Positions 34,329-42,817 of a stretch of 64,000 bases of DNA are shown in pieces. The notes beneath the pieces were generated by a model. The model had not been told where the DNA came from. It saw nothing but the letters and a program-made list of their open reading frames with translations, and made no database searches. Origin of the DNA: Heliomicrobium gestii. GTDB lineage: Bacteria; Bacillota; Desulfitobacteriia; Heliobacteriales; Heliobacteriaceae. Each line of letters starts with the position of its first letter. Position 1 is the first letter of the stretch. Position numbers and translations under genes: made by a program. The stretch covers positions 62,001 through 126,000 of the forward strand of contig NZ_WXEX01000007.1 in NCBI RefSeq assembly GCF_009877435.1, given 5' to 3'.

Positions 34329-34440
34329 AAACCACCGACTGATTCGATGTCGATGGCTGCAAAACTTCATCATTTTAACCAACTCAGGCCTTACTCGCTA
34401 AATCGGACATCAACTTCATGATCGCCCGTTTCTCGATCCG
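34329..34440 (-). repeat. Intact partner of the sigK 3'-end direct repeat
   Basis: This segment comprises the last codons of sigK and about 55 bp downstream. It matches 30978-31089 (98 of 112 by eye). Two same-strand copies flanking 3.2 kb resemble attachment sites of an element that integrates at a gene's 3' end. Confidence 0.75.
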
Positions 34441-35085
34441 GCTCACATAACTCCGCGAAATTCCCAGATTTCTGGCAATCTCCCGCTGCGTCTGCCGACA
34501 ACCGCTTAACAAGCCATAGCGCAGTTCAATCACATAGCGCTCCCGCTTGCTCAACTTTTTCAGCTTGCTCAACAATCGAGCCTGTTCGAGAGCGTTTTCC
34601 ACCACATCAGACACTGATTCCGGATCGGTGCCCAGGATATCGATGAGGGTGATCTCATTGCCTTCCTTATCAACACCGATGGGATCGTAGAGAGAGACTT
34701 CACCACGCATCTTTTTCATGGCACGGAGATGCATTAGGATTTCATTTTCGATACATCGAGCTGCATACGTGGCGAGCTTCGTCCCTTTTCCTGCATCAAA
34801 GGTATTGATGGCCTTAATCAGTCCGATCGTGCCGATAGAGATAAGGTCATCGTTGTTCTCACCGGTGCCGTCGAACTTCTTGACCAGGTGCGCCACAAGC
34901 CGCAGGTTATGTTCGATCAGCTTGTTCCGGGCTTGTTCATCCCCTTCTTTGAGGCGGGCGAGGCAGTGTGCTTCTTCCGTTTCCGACAGAGGCTGCGGGA
35001 AGGCGTTGTTGGAGATGTAGCTCAACAACGCCGTGAGCCCTTTGATAAAGGGGACAATCAACGCACCTACAAGGGTTGGGATCAT
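34384..35085 (-). CDS. sigK: Pro-sigma-K, late mother-cell sporulation sigma factor
   Basis: The protein has 233 residues from the ATG at 35085 behind GGAGGTGG. An N-terminal pro-sequence of about 20 hydrophobic residues ends in [13 protein letters not shown]. The same LxSY(I/V)xNNAFPQP context surrounds the SpoIVFB cleavage site in Bacillus pro-sigma-K. Region 2 shows [26 protein letters not shown] and [20 protein letters not shown]; region 4 ends ELGISRSYV-like, here [17 protein letters not shown]. It directs late coat and maturation genes in the mother cell. The gene is uninterrupted, unlike Bacillus and Clostridioides strains in which skin splits it. Its 3' 57 bp plus downstream sequence are duplicated at 30978. 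Confidence 0.95.
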   Translation of the reverse strand: MIPTLVGALIVPFIKGLTALLSYISNNAFPQPLSETEEAHCLARLKEGDEQARNKLIEHNLRLVAHLVKKFDGTGENNDDLISIGTIGLIKAINTFDAGKGTKLATYAARCIENEILMHLRAMKKMRGEVSLYDPIGVDKEGNEITLIDILGTDPESVSDVVENALEQARLLSKLKKLSKRERYVIELRYGLLSGCRQTQREIARNLGISRSYVSRIEKRAIMKLMSDLASKA

Positions 35086-35464
35086 CCGGTCCACCTCCGG
35101 TCGAAATGCTGTCTTACATAGTATGGAGACGCCCTCCCAGAGGTGCTTATCCACGTCTTCCCAAAATAATACAATCACAGCTGATTAATCGGGGAACATG
35201 ACCTGTTTGTATGCTGGCTTCCTTAAAATTAAAAACTGTATAATATCCAAAAATTAAACCGCACTTTATCTCACTGGATAGAAATACATGGTATAATAAT
35301 TAAATAAAGGATATTCACGAAAGACCTTTTATGGAATACATAACCTTTTAGGCCTCGCATTTAACTTGCGTATTGCCCAATCATATCACAAGCCATTGCG
35401 GGCCAAGACCAATGTCAAATGCTGAAAAAATGTCGCAGGGGGATAAGAAAGGAGGAGCCCTATT
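35086..35464. other. AT-rich intergenic region, sigK promoter side
   Basis: This 379-bp region contains the sigK upstream region. CATACTAT on the minus strand (35118-35125) resembles the -10 of sigma-E promoters, though I see no good -35. The remainder, including a TATAATAATTAAAT stretch near 35292, probably carries the promoter of the leucine-rich-repeat gene. No gene is seen. Confidence 0.35.
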
Positions 35465-36880
35465 ATGAAATTGTTACCAAAAATCCTGAGCATTTTTACC
35501 ATTACAATAGCGCTTATTATCGGCTTTAAAAGTACGGTTTTTGCTATCGCTCCGAGTGATTTTGTTGTTGAAAACGGAATTTTAACACGCTATGCAGGTG
35601 TTGAACCTGTTGAAAGTGGTGATATCTCAGAACCTTATATAGAACCCAATAGGGTCGTAAATATACCAGACAATTTAGGAATTACCACAATTGGTCCGAT
35701 GGCATTCAGTTATCGACCAGGTATCTCATCGGTTGTAATCCCCAACGGAGTAACATCTATTGATGAAGGTGCCTTTTCGAATTGCACCGGGCTAACCGAA
35801 GTTGCCATTCCTGTGACGGTACGCTCCATCGGAAAATATGCATTCAGTAGTTGTAGCAATTTAATGTCAATCAATATTCCAGATGGTGTGACTTCTATTG
35901 GTGAAGGCGCCTTTAGTAATTGCAATCGTTTAACCACAATAACGCTACCAGAAAGTATTTCATCCATCGGCAGCTATGCCTTTAATGAATGTAGTAATTT
36001 AACCACAATAACCTTAGGGAGTGGTTTAACATCTATAGGAGAAAAGGCCTTTGCAGGAAGCAATATCTCTTCTTCTGTGATTATTAACGGTGGGAAAATA
36101 CTGTGCTATGTCCCTCCGGGATTATACAGTTATTCCATACCCGACACCGTGACGACAATAAACAACAGCGCTTTTTTTGATTGCAGCAACCTCACTTCCG
36201 TGAATATTCCAGATAGTGTAACAGAAATCGGTGATAATGCCTTTGAGGGGTGCATCCAACTTAAGTCGATTACCATCCCAAATGGCGTGACTAAAATTGG
36301 CAATAGACCATTTTATAATACAGGTCTTACTTCACCGATTATAATCAACCAAAATAAAGTCCTATGTTATGTTCCAGTCACTTCCACCGACTATGCCATA
36401 CCGGATACCATAACAGAAATAAACGCTGGCGCATTTACCAATTGTAGGAATCTTCAAACTATCACTATTCCGGGGAGCGTAACCAAAATTGGCGATGATG
36501 CATTCTCCGGTTGTACTAATCTGACATCCATTCACCTAAACGATGCAATCAAAACCATAGGGAGAGGAGCATTTGATCAATGCGCTAAATTAACGGATAT
36601 AGCACTTCCCCCAAATATTACTGCAATAAACGAAAGCATGTTTCATAGTTGCAAGAGTTTAACCTCGGTCACCATTCCGGATGGAGTGACCTTGATTGGG
36701 GATACTGCATTTTACAATTGCACCGGTCTACTATCCATCACCCTTCCCAACAGCGTAACCTCTATAGGGAGAATGGCATTTGAACAATGCGACATGCTTA
36801 CGATCATTTGTACGAGCGGCTCTTATGCGGAGCATTATGCCATTCAAAAGGCGATTCCCTTTGCCAGCGATGAAAAGTAA
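35465..36880 (+). CDS. Secreted BspA-type leucine-rich-repeat protein
   Basis: The protein has 471 residues with a signal peptide (about 1-29). The rest is built from about 14-15 LRR_5 repeats of 23 residues with the BspA pattern (SIxIPxGVTxIGxxAFxxCxxL). Two inserts, STVIINGGKILCYVP-like and SPIIINQNKVLCYVP, interrupt the array at about residues 205 and 300. Such proteins bind host or surface ligands or act as cell-surface scaffolds. No anchor domain is present. The ribosome site is strong (AAAGGAGG). The base composition is markedly AT-richer than the surrounding genes, which suggests transfer. Confidence 0.88.
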   Translation: MKLLPKILSIFTITIALIIGFKSTVFAIAPSDFVVENGILTRYAGVEPVESGDISEPYIEPNRVVNIPDNLGITTIGPMAFSYRPGISSVVIPNGVTSIDEGAFSNCTGLTEVAIPVTVRSIGKYAFSSCSNLMSINIPDGVTSIGEGAFSNCNRLTTITLPESISSIGSYAFNECSNLTTITLGSGLTSIGEKAFAGSNISSSVIINGGKILCYVPPGLYSYSIPDTVTTINNSAFFDCSNLTSVNIPDSVTEIGDNAFEGCIQLKSITIPNGVTKIGNRPFYNTGLTSPIIINQNKVLCYVPVTSTDYAIPDTITEINAGAFTNCRNLQTITIPGSVTKIGDDAFSGCTNLTSIHLNDAIKTIGRGAFDQCAKLTDIALPPNITAINESMFHSCKSLTSVTIPDGVTLIGDTAFYNCTGLLSITLPNSVTSIGRMAFEQCDMLTIICTSGSYAEHYAIQKAIPFASDEK

Positions 36881-36989
36881 ACATATGACCGCTGACTGTC
36901 CCGATACGGTTTTTAGTGAGACAAACAAATGATTTCGATTCAACCTCAACCATGCCTGGCGAAGATCACCAAGAAGCTGTTCATCCTAA

Positions 36990-37024
36990 TGAAAAAGGAC
37001 CGCCAAAAGCGGACCTTTTTTCAT
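36990..37024. terminator. Bidirectional terminator between LRR gene and slipin
   Basis: GGACCGC-caaaa-GCGGACC (one mismatch) is flanked by AAAAA on the left and TTTTTT on the right, fitting both convergent genes. Confidence 0.75.
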
Positions 37025-37029
37025 TCCCA

Positions 37030-37788
37030 TCACTTCTCCTTCTTCTGCTGCAAGAATGACAGCAGTTCGAGCGGCAGCGGGAATAATATGGTGCTGTTCT
37101 TTTCGACAGCGACCTCTGTCACCGTCTGCAGGATCCGAAGCAAGGCGCCTGTCGGGTTTTGGCTGATGACCGCCGCTGCCTCCATCAGTTTCTCCGAAGC
37201 CTGGTACTCCCCTTCGGCCGAGATCACCTTGGCTCGCCGTTCCCGCTCTGCCTCGGCCTGTTTGGCCATGGCGCGCTTCATCCCTTCAGGCAGATCGACC
37301 GCTTTGATCTCCACACCGGTCACCTTGATCCCCCAGGGATCGGTTGCCTTGTCCAACTGCTCCCGGAGCACCCCATTTAGCTTATCGCGGGCTGTCAGCA
37401 TCTCGTCCAGATCATGGGAACCCAGCACAGAGCGCAAGAGCGTCTGTGCGTAGAGGGTTGTCGCTTGGCGAAAGTTCTGGACATTCAGGATGGCCAGTTT
37501 AGGATCGAACACCTGGAAGTAGACGACGGCGTCGATGGCCACCGGCACGTTGTCGCGGGTGATGATGTCCTGACGGGGCACATCGATGGTGGCCGTCCGC
37601 ATGTCCACATAGATGGCCCGGTCAATGCCGAAGGGAATGATAAAGTTCAAGCCCGGCTGCAGTACGCCGTTGAACTTGCCCAGTCGCAAGTGAACGGCTC
37701 GCTCATATTGCCCCACGACCCGCAAGCCCAACGCGACGATCACTATCACCGGCAAAGAATAGAAGAGAAGCCCAAGAAGTGTTTCCAT
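37030..37788 (-). CDS. Slipin/stomatin-type SPFH membrane protein
   Basis: The protein has 252 residues with one N-terminal membrane segment (about 4-24), the SPFH/band-7 domain (VVGQYERAVHLRLGKFNGVL onwards), the conserved ATTLYAQTLLRSVLGSHDLDE segment and a Glu/Arg-rich coiled coil (AKQAEAERERRAKVISAEGE). It matches prokaryotic slipins, which oligomerise in membrane microdomains. The start ATG 37788 has AAAGGAGG upstream. No NfeD partner protease is seen next to it, although slipin and nfeD genes are often paired. Confidence 0.92.
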   Translation of the reverse strand: METLLGLLFYSLPVIVIVALGLRVVGQYERAVHLRLGKFNGVLQPGLNFIIPFGIDRAIYVDMRTATIDVPRQDIITRDNVPVAIDAVVYFQVFDPKLAILNVQNFRQATTLYAQTLLRSVLGSHDLDEMLTARDKLNGVLREQLDKATDPWGIKVTGVEIKAVDLPEGMKRAMAKQAEAERERRAKVISAEGEYQASEKLMEAAAVISQNPTGALLRILQTVTEVAVEKNSTILFPLPLELLSFLQQKKEK

Positions 37789-38215
37789 CGTCAATCCTCC
37801 TTTGATCGTTCCAGCCAATTCGTCGCAACCATGTAATCGCGACCCCTGTCATTACGACCCCTCGTCATTGTGACTTTTCTATTTTTTTCATTCCCTCGTG
37901 AGATATCTCGCTGTCCTCATGGTAGATCCTGTCGCTTCATCTCAACATCCCCCGTCAAGACGCTGCTGTCAAAAACAATCCCCCCTTCGATTCAAAGCAG
38001 GAACTGGCGACCCGGTGTGTAATAATTCATTGATGTCTAACATACAGCGATTGCCCGAGCGGTTACCGGCGACGTAAATCGCGCGGGTAGGAAGCGCCGG
38101 GATTACAAGCCATATTCTAACATTCACCTAGGGAAACCTGCCATTTCATTAAAATCTGTCTCTTAAGATGAGACTAGTCTTCAGCGACAATCTTAGTGGA
38201 CAAGGAAGAGAAGAC
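37789..38215. other. Intergenic region upstream of ppx
   Basis: This 427-bp spacer has no gene. Near 38055-38100 there is a GC-rich stretch in which ACCGGCG and CGCCGGG could pair around an inner GCGCGGG loop, suggesting structured leader RNA. It does not match a riboswitch class I know. Confidence 0.3.
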
Positions 38216-39748
38216 GTGGAAAAAGTCGGAATCATGGATTTAGGCTCAAACTCAGTCCGCCTCATGATCGTCGGCATCGCCCCCGACGGTTCCTACAAAC
38301 TCATCGACGAGGCCAAAGAAGGGGTTCGCCTCAGTGAACACATGGGGCCGGAAGCGACGTTAAAACCGATCGCCGTCGAGCGGACCATTGAGGCGCTGCG
38401 TCTCTTTCAGCACCTCTGCCAAGCCCAGGGCATCACCCGCACCGTCTGTGTGGCCACCGCCGCCGTCCGCCAGGCCAGCAATCAGAGGGAGTTTCTCGAA
38501 CAAGTCAAACAAGCCACCGGCTTTGACTTTCGCGTCCTCTCGGGCCGCGAGGAGGCTGAAGCCGCCTACAACGGCGTGATCAACACCATCGACATCGACA
38601 GGGGGATCATCGTCGACATCGGCGGCGGCTCCACCGAGGTCATCCGCATTGAGAACCGCCGCATGGTCCAGTCGATCAGCCTACCCTTCGGCGCTGTCAC
38701 CCTGACAGAGAACCGGCTTGATTCGGCGCGGGGGGCAAACCGGCCCGGCGATGAGCAGGTGAAAAACCTCGAAAACTATCTTGCCGAACAGTTTGCCGCC
38801 ATCGAGTGGCTGAAAGATATGGCATCGCCGACCATCGTCGGCTTGGGCGGCACTGTCCGCAACCTCTCCAAGATCGATCGCAAACGCAAAAAATACAGCC
38901 TCGACATCACCCACAACTACCGCATGGCGCCCAAGGACGTTCACGAGATTTACCGTTCCGTCAAAACGGTCAGCCTGGAACAGCGCAAAAAAATCGCCGG
39001 CCTCTCCAAGGACCGCGCCGACATCATCGTCGCCGGCCTGGCCATCGTCAGTTCCCTTATCAGCGCCGCCCAGGGGGGAGAACTCGTCGTCAGCGGATCC
39101 GGTCTTCGCGACGGTCTCTTTTACCAGTACCTGCTCCGGGAGCAACCGAAACCCATCGTTGATGACGTGGTCCGCCACAGCGTCAACAACCTGATGCGCT
39201 ACTACCGCCTTGAACGGGGCCACTCCTGCCATGTGGCCTCCCTGACCCTCTCCATGTTCGACCAACTGAAAGCGCTCCATGAGATGGGGCCCTTTGAGCG
39301 TCGAATCCTGGAGGTGGCCTCCCTGCTGCATGACGTGGGAATCCAGGTCAACTACTACGATCACCACAAGCACAGCTTTTACCTGATCACAAGCACCCGC
39401 CTTAACGGCCTGACCCACCGGGAAATCCTAATGGCCGCTTTTGTCGCCATGGCCCACACCAAATCCTTTTCCGGGAATCTTCTCTCCTATAAGGACATCC
39501 TCAGCGATGAGGACGGCCGGACGATTCGCAAGCTCGGCGTCTTGTTGCGCATCGCCGAAGCCTTAGAGCGCAGCGAGGCTGGCGTTGTCAGCGAGGTGCG
39601 CATGCACCAGCATGTGGAAAACGTGCACCTTATCGCCCGCACCCGCGACTCGGCCGATCTGGAGATCTGCGACGCCTACAAGGTGGCGCCGGACTTCAAA
39701 AAAGTCTTCAATCGGAATCTTCTCGTCTCCGCCCAGGCGGGTGGATGA
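38216..39748 (+). CDS. ppx: Ppx/GppA exopolyphosphatase with HD-like C-terminal domain
   Basis: The protein has 510 residues from GTG 38216 (AAGGA 9 bp upstream); an earlier ATG at 38168 has no ribosome site. The ASKHA-fold N-terminal half has MDLGSNSVRLMIVG, SGREEAEAAYNGV, VDIGGGSTEVI and VGLGGTVRNLS. The C-terminal HD-type domain shows HVASLTLSMFDQLKAL, LLHDVGIQV and DHHKHSFYLI. It cleaves terminal phosphate from polyphosphate or pppGpp. It is convergent with ppk1, so polyphosphate synthesis and breakdown genes lie tail to tail. Confidence 0.94.
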   Translation: MEKVGIMDLGSNSVRLMIVGIAPDGSYKLIDEAKEGVRLSEHMGPEATLKPIAVERTIEALRLFQHLCQAQGITRTVCVATAAVRQASNQREFLEQVKQATGFDFRVLSGREEAEAAYNGVINTIDIDRGIIVDIGGGSTEVIRIENRRMVQSISLPFGAVTLTENRLDSARGANRPGDEQVKNLENYLAEQFAAIEWLKDMASPTIVGLGGTVRNLSKIDRKRKKYSLDITHNYRMAPKDVHEIYRSVKTVSLEQRKKIAGLSKDRADIIVAGLAIVSSLISAAQGGELVVSGSGLRDGLFYQYLLREQPKPIVDDVVRHSVNNLMRYYRLERGHSCHVASLTLSMFDQLKALHEMGPFERRILEVASLLHDVGIQVNYYDHHKHSFYLITSTRLNGLTHREILMAAFVAMAHTKSFSGNLLSYKDILSDEDGRTIRKLGVLLRIAEALERSEAGVVSEVRMHQHVENVHLIARTRDSADLEICDAYKVAPDFKKVFNRNLLVSAQAGG

Positions 39749-39789
39749 ACCGCTGCAGTTCCCGTATAAACAAAAGCGCATAGACAAGC

Positions 39790-39848
39790 TAAAACGCAAA
39801 AACAGCGGGCAATCCTGGTTCGGGATTGCCCGCTGTTTTTGCGTTTGT
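39790..39848. terminator. Strong bidirectional terminator between ppx and ppk1
   Basis: AACGCAAAAACAGCGGGCAA and its complement (ending TTTTTGCGTT) form a stem of more than 20 bp around TCCTGGTTCGGGA, followed by TGTTTTTT. Confidence 0.9.
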
Positions 39849-39891
39849 TTTTTACTTTTTATCGAATCGAAATCTTGTTCTTTTCTTCGCC

Positions 39892-42117
39892 TTAATGCAA
39901 CAGTTTCTTTCCGTTCTCCTCACCCGATTCCTTGCCGTTCTCCGGATTAACGGGAGAAGTGGTCAACGTCCGGTTCCGCCTAGCGCTGCGTCCGCCCCTG
40001 CGCTTTGAATGCTTGAGGAAGTAAACCTGGCTCTGCAGGACCTCCTCTCCCTCCCGGCAAACCCGCACGTAGGTCCCATCGGGAAGCAGACGGCGCGCCT
40101 TGATGTTGTCTTTCAGCATCATCTCCAGAGTGGCCTTTACCCGCTGGGCCAGGGACGGCGCTTTGACAGGGAAAAGCAGTTCCACGCGCCGGTCCAGGTT
40201 GCGGTCCATCCAGTCGGCGCTTGACAGGTAGATCTCTTCACTGCCGCCGTTTTGGAAGTAATAGGCCCGGTGGTGTTCCAGGAAACGTCCGACGATGCTG
40301 GTCACACGGACATTCTCGCTCACGCCGGGAATCCCCGGACGAAGACAGCAGATGCCCCGGACGATGAGGTCGATCTGCACGCCGGCGCAGGATGCGCGGT
40401 AGAGCATCTGGATCATGCGCTCGTCTGTGAGCGAGTTCATCTTGGCAATGATGCGGCCGGGTTTCTCAGGCGTGCTCGCCTCGATCTCCCGCTCGATGAG
40501 CCGGTAAAACTTCTTGCGAAGACCCAGCGGCGCCGCCTCGATCTCCCGCCACTGGGCCGGCACGGCGTAACCTGTCACCTCGTTAAAAAAGTCGGTGGCG
40601 TCAGCGCCAAAACTTTCGGCGCAGGTCAGCAGACCAAAATCAGTATAGAAGCGCGCTGTCGCGTCGTTGTAATTGCCGGTGCCCAGGTGAACATAGCGCC
40701 GGATCGTCCCTTCCTCCTGGCGCACCACGAGGATGATCTTGGCGTGCGTCTTCAAGCCCACCAGCCCGTAGATGACATGGCACCCGGCCTTCTCCAGCGT
40801 TTTGGCCCAGGCGATGTTCTTCTCCTCATCAAAGCGCGCTTTCAGTTCCACCAGCACCGTCACCTGTTTGCCCTTGCGGGCCGCCTCTGCCAGAGCCTTG
40901 ACGATGGACGAGTCGCCGCTTACCCGGTACAAAGTCTGCTTGATCGCCAGCACCCGCGGATCCCGCGCGGCCTGGGCGACCAATTCGACGACGGGATCGA
41001 ACGACTCATAGGGGTGGTGCAAGAGGATATCCTTTTTGGCGATAGCGGCAAAGATGTTTTTCTCGCCGACCAGGTCTTCCGGCTCCTGGGGCGTCATCTT
41101 CTCATGGCGCAAATTGTCGTAACCGGGCAGGTCGACGATGCGCAAGAACACGGTCAGATCCAATGGGCCGGGGACGGTATAGATGTCCTCATCGTCCAAT
41201 TCCAGATCAGCCTTCAGGTACTCCCGGATGGCCGGGCTGACGCCAGCCTCCACCTCCAGGCGCACCTCGGCGCCCCACTTGCGTTTCTGCAGCTCTTTCT
41301 CGATGGCCTCCAGGAGATCCTCGGCCCCCTCCTCATCGACGGTGAGGTCGGCGTTGCGGGTGATCCGGAAGGTGGATGAATGAAGGATATGGTTGCCCCG
41401 AAAGAGCACTTCCAACTGGCTCTTGATCAGGTCTTCAAGCAAGACGAAGGCTTCGCCGTCTGCGCAAGGAACCTCAATGAAGCGTGGCAGCACAGAAGGC
41501 ACCTGGACAACGGCAAAGAGCTGCCGCTTGGTCGCCAGGTTGTTTTCCGGTTCCAAATAGACGGCAATGTTGAGACTTTTGTTCGCCAGCAACGGAAAGG
41601 GCCGGCTCTGGTCGACAGCCAGCGGCGTCAAGACAGGATAGATGACATGCTCAAAGTGGTTCTCCACAAAGATCCGCTGATTGCGATTCAGCTCCTGACA
41701 CCGCAAAAAATGAATCCCTTTTTCTTTTAATTCCGGCAGGAGGTTGTTCATCAGGTGGGCGTACTGATCCTCGACCATGCGGTGGGTCCGCTCGGCGATC
41801 AACTTCAACTGCGCTGACGGCGTCAACCCGGAGGGATCCCTTTTCTGCAGTCCCGCTTCCTTCTGATCCTGCACGCCGGCAACGCGCACCATGAAGAACT
41901 CATCCAGGTTAGAACTGACGATCGCCAAGAACTTCAAGCGCTCCAGCAACGGGTTGGTCCTGTCTAGGGCCTCTTCCAGCACCCGTTGGTTGAACTCAAG
42001 CCAACTCAATTCCCGGTTGATGTAGTATTCAGAGCGGTTGAAGGTCTTCCGCTCCGGCGCGCTGTCAAGGCTTGCCCCGTTCGCATTCGGTTCGGCGCCC
42101 ATGCTTTTTTGGCACAT
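39892..42117 (-). CDS. ppk1: Polyphosphate kinase 1
   Basis: The enzyme has about 741 residues and reversibly makes polyphosphate from ATP. The N-terminal domain starts YINRELSWLEFNQRVLEEA. The PLD-like catalytic domains carry the autophosphorylated His in KTHAKIILV and the second His in YVHLGTGNYND; VELKARFDEEKNI is also characteristic. The ATG at 42117 (MCQKSMG) has GGAGAG upstream; a further ATG at 42138 has none. The C-terminus ends in a basic Arg/Ser tail of about 40 residues beyond the usual domain. Confidence 0.96.
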   Translation of the reverse strand: MCQKSMGAEPNANGASLDSAPERKTFNRSEYYINRELSWLEFNQRVLEEALDRTNPLLERLKFLAIVSSNLDEFFMVRVAGVQDQKEAGLQKRDPSGLTPSAQLKLIAERTHRMVEDQYAHLMNNLLPELKEKGIHFLRCQELNRNQRIFVENHFEHVIYPVLTPLAVDQSRPFPLLANKSLNIAVYLEPENNLATKRQLFAVVQVPSVLPRFIEVPCADGEAFVLLEDLIKSQLEVLFRGNHILHSSTFRITRNADLTVDEEGAEDLLEAIEKELQKRKWGAEVRLEVEAGVSPAIREYLKADLELDDEDIYTVPGPLDLTVFLRIVDLPGYDNLRHEKMTPQEPEDLVGEKNIFAAIAKKDILLHHPYESFDPVVELVAQAARDPRVLAIKQTLYRVSGDSSIVKALAEAARKGKQVTVLVELKARFDEEKNIAWAKTLEKAGCHVIYGLVGLKTHAKIILVVRQEEGTIRRYVHLGTGNYNDATARFYTDFGLLTCAESFGADATDFFNEVTGYAVPAQWREIEAAPLGLRKKFYRLIEREIEASTPEKPGRIIAKMNSLTDERMIQMLYRASCAGVQIDLIVRGICCLRPGIPGVSENVRVTSIVGRFLEHHRAYYFQNGGSEEIYLSSADWMDRNLDRRVELLFPVKAPSLAQRVKATLEMMLKDNIKARRLLPDGTYVRVCREGEEVLQSQVYFLKHSKRRGGRSARRNRTLTTSPVNPENGKESGEENGKKLLH

Positions 42118-42404
42118 CCTTTTCTCTCTCCACATCATGTAATCAAAGTCCGGGTCTTTTCATGGCAGCTAGTCATATTTCTATAATACCTGAAAAAACA
42201 CCGGGATCGCTATATTTTTTGAACCGAATAAGGCGCGCGACTTGATTTCCGCATTCTCAACGGCATGGTACGGAGTCTTGTCGTGAACGTATCGATTATA
42301 GCGAAAACGCCCCTGTCCATGGTAAAATCGACACTTTTTTTGTGTAAAATTAACATTCTTAACATGTTGTATAATTATTCGATCAAGCTGCATGTATATT
42401 CTCA

Positions 42405-42433
42405 TTGACACTATCGATGCTTTGTATTAAATT
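42405..42433 (+). promoter_or_regulatory. Probable promoter of the lysine-riboswitch transcript
   Basis: TTGACA (42405) and TAAATT (42428) are 17 bp apart, about 20 bp upstream of the riboswitch. The -10 is imperfect (4 of 6). Confidence 0.5.
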
Positions 42434-42454
42434 TTTTACATAACAATAGAAGAT

Positions 42455-42620
42455 ACGATAGAGGCGCGGATGACGAAAAGTACAGTCCAGGAGTTCCCCG
42501 GGCGATGACCGGACTGGAAAGGCGTTTCCGCCGAAGCGACCGTCTTTACGGGAAAAGCGGCCGCTGGGCATGTCTTGAAGAGGGACATGACTGTCACCCG
42601 GTGAGGTGGAGCGCTATCGC
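42455..42620 (+). promoter_or_regulatory. Lysine riboswitch (L box)
   Basis: The P1 stem CGATAG (42456) pairs with CTATCG (42614). Inside are the L-box landmarks in order: GAGGCGCGG, AGTACAGTCCAGGAG, GGAAAGGCG, CCGCCGAAGCG, GCTGGGCATG, TGACTGTCACC and GGTGGAGCGCTATC. An intrinsic terminator follows. High lysine should favour the terminator and switch off the downstream permease. Confidence 0.93.
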
Positions 42621-42644
42621 CAGACTGTAGTCGGAGAACTGCGG

Positions 42645-42678
42645 AAATGGTTGTGATGGTGTTCACAACCATTTTTTT
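42645..42678 (+). terminator. Riboswitch-controlled terminator
   Basis: AAATGGTTGTG pairs with CACAACCATTT and is followed by TTTTG. It lies 25 bp after the lysine aptamer. Confidence 0.88.
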
Positions 42679-42817
42679 GTTGTCAAACATCCCCCAAATC
42701 GCCATGGCCAGGGATACCACAACAGCAACGGCACACCGAAGCGACCACCGACACAAGCGAAGCGTCCCCCCTACATCAGTACAATCGTATCCCACATCAA
42801 ACATTGGAGGTACGCAA

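Noticed and set aside
38045-38100. tRNA-like D-arm (GCCCGAGCGGTTA)
   Set aside because: No anticodon arm, no T-loop and no acceptor stem follow, so it is not a tRNA.
42181-42411. 76-codon minus-strand frame upstream of the lysine riboswitch
   Set aside because: It lies in an AT-rich promoter region, has no ribosome site and shows no recognisable pattern.
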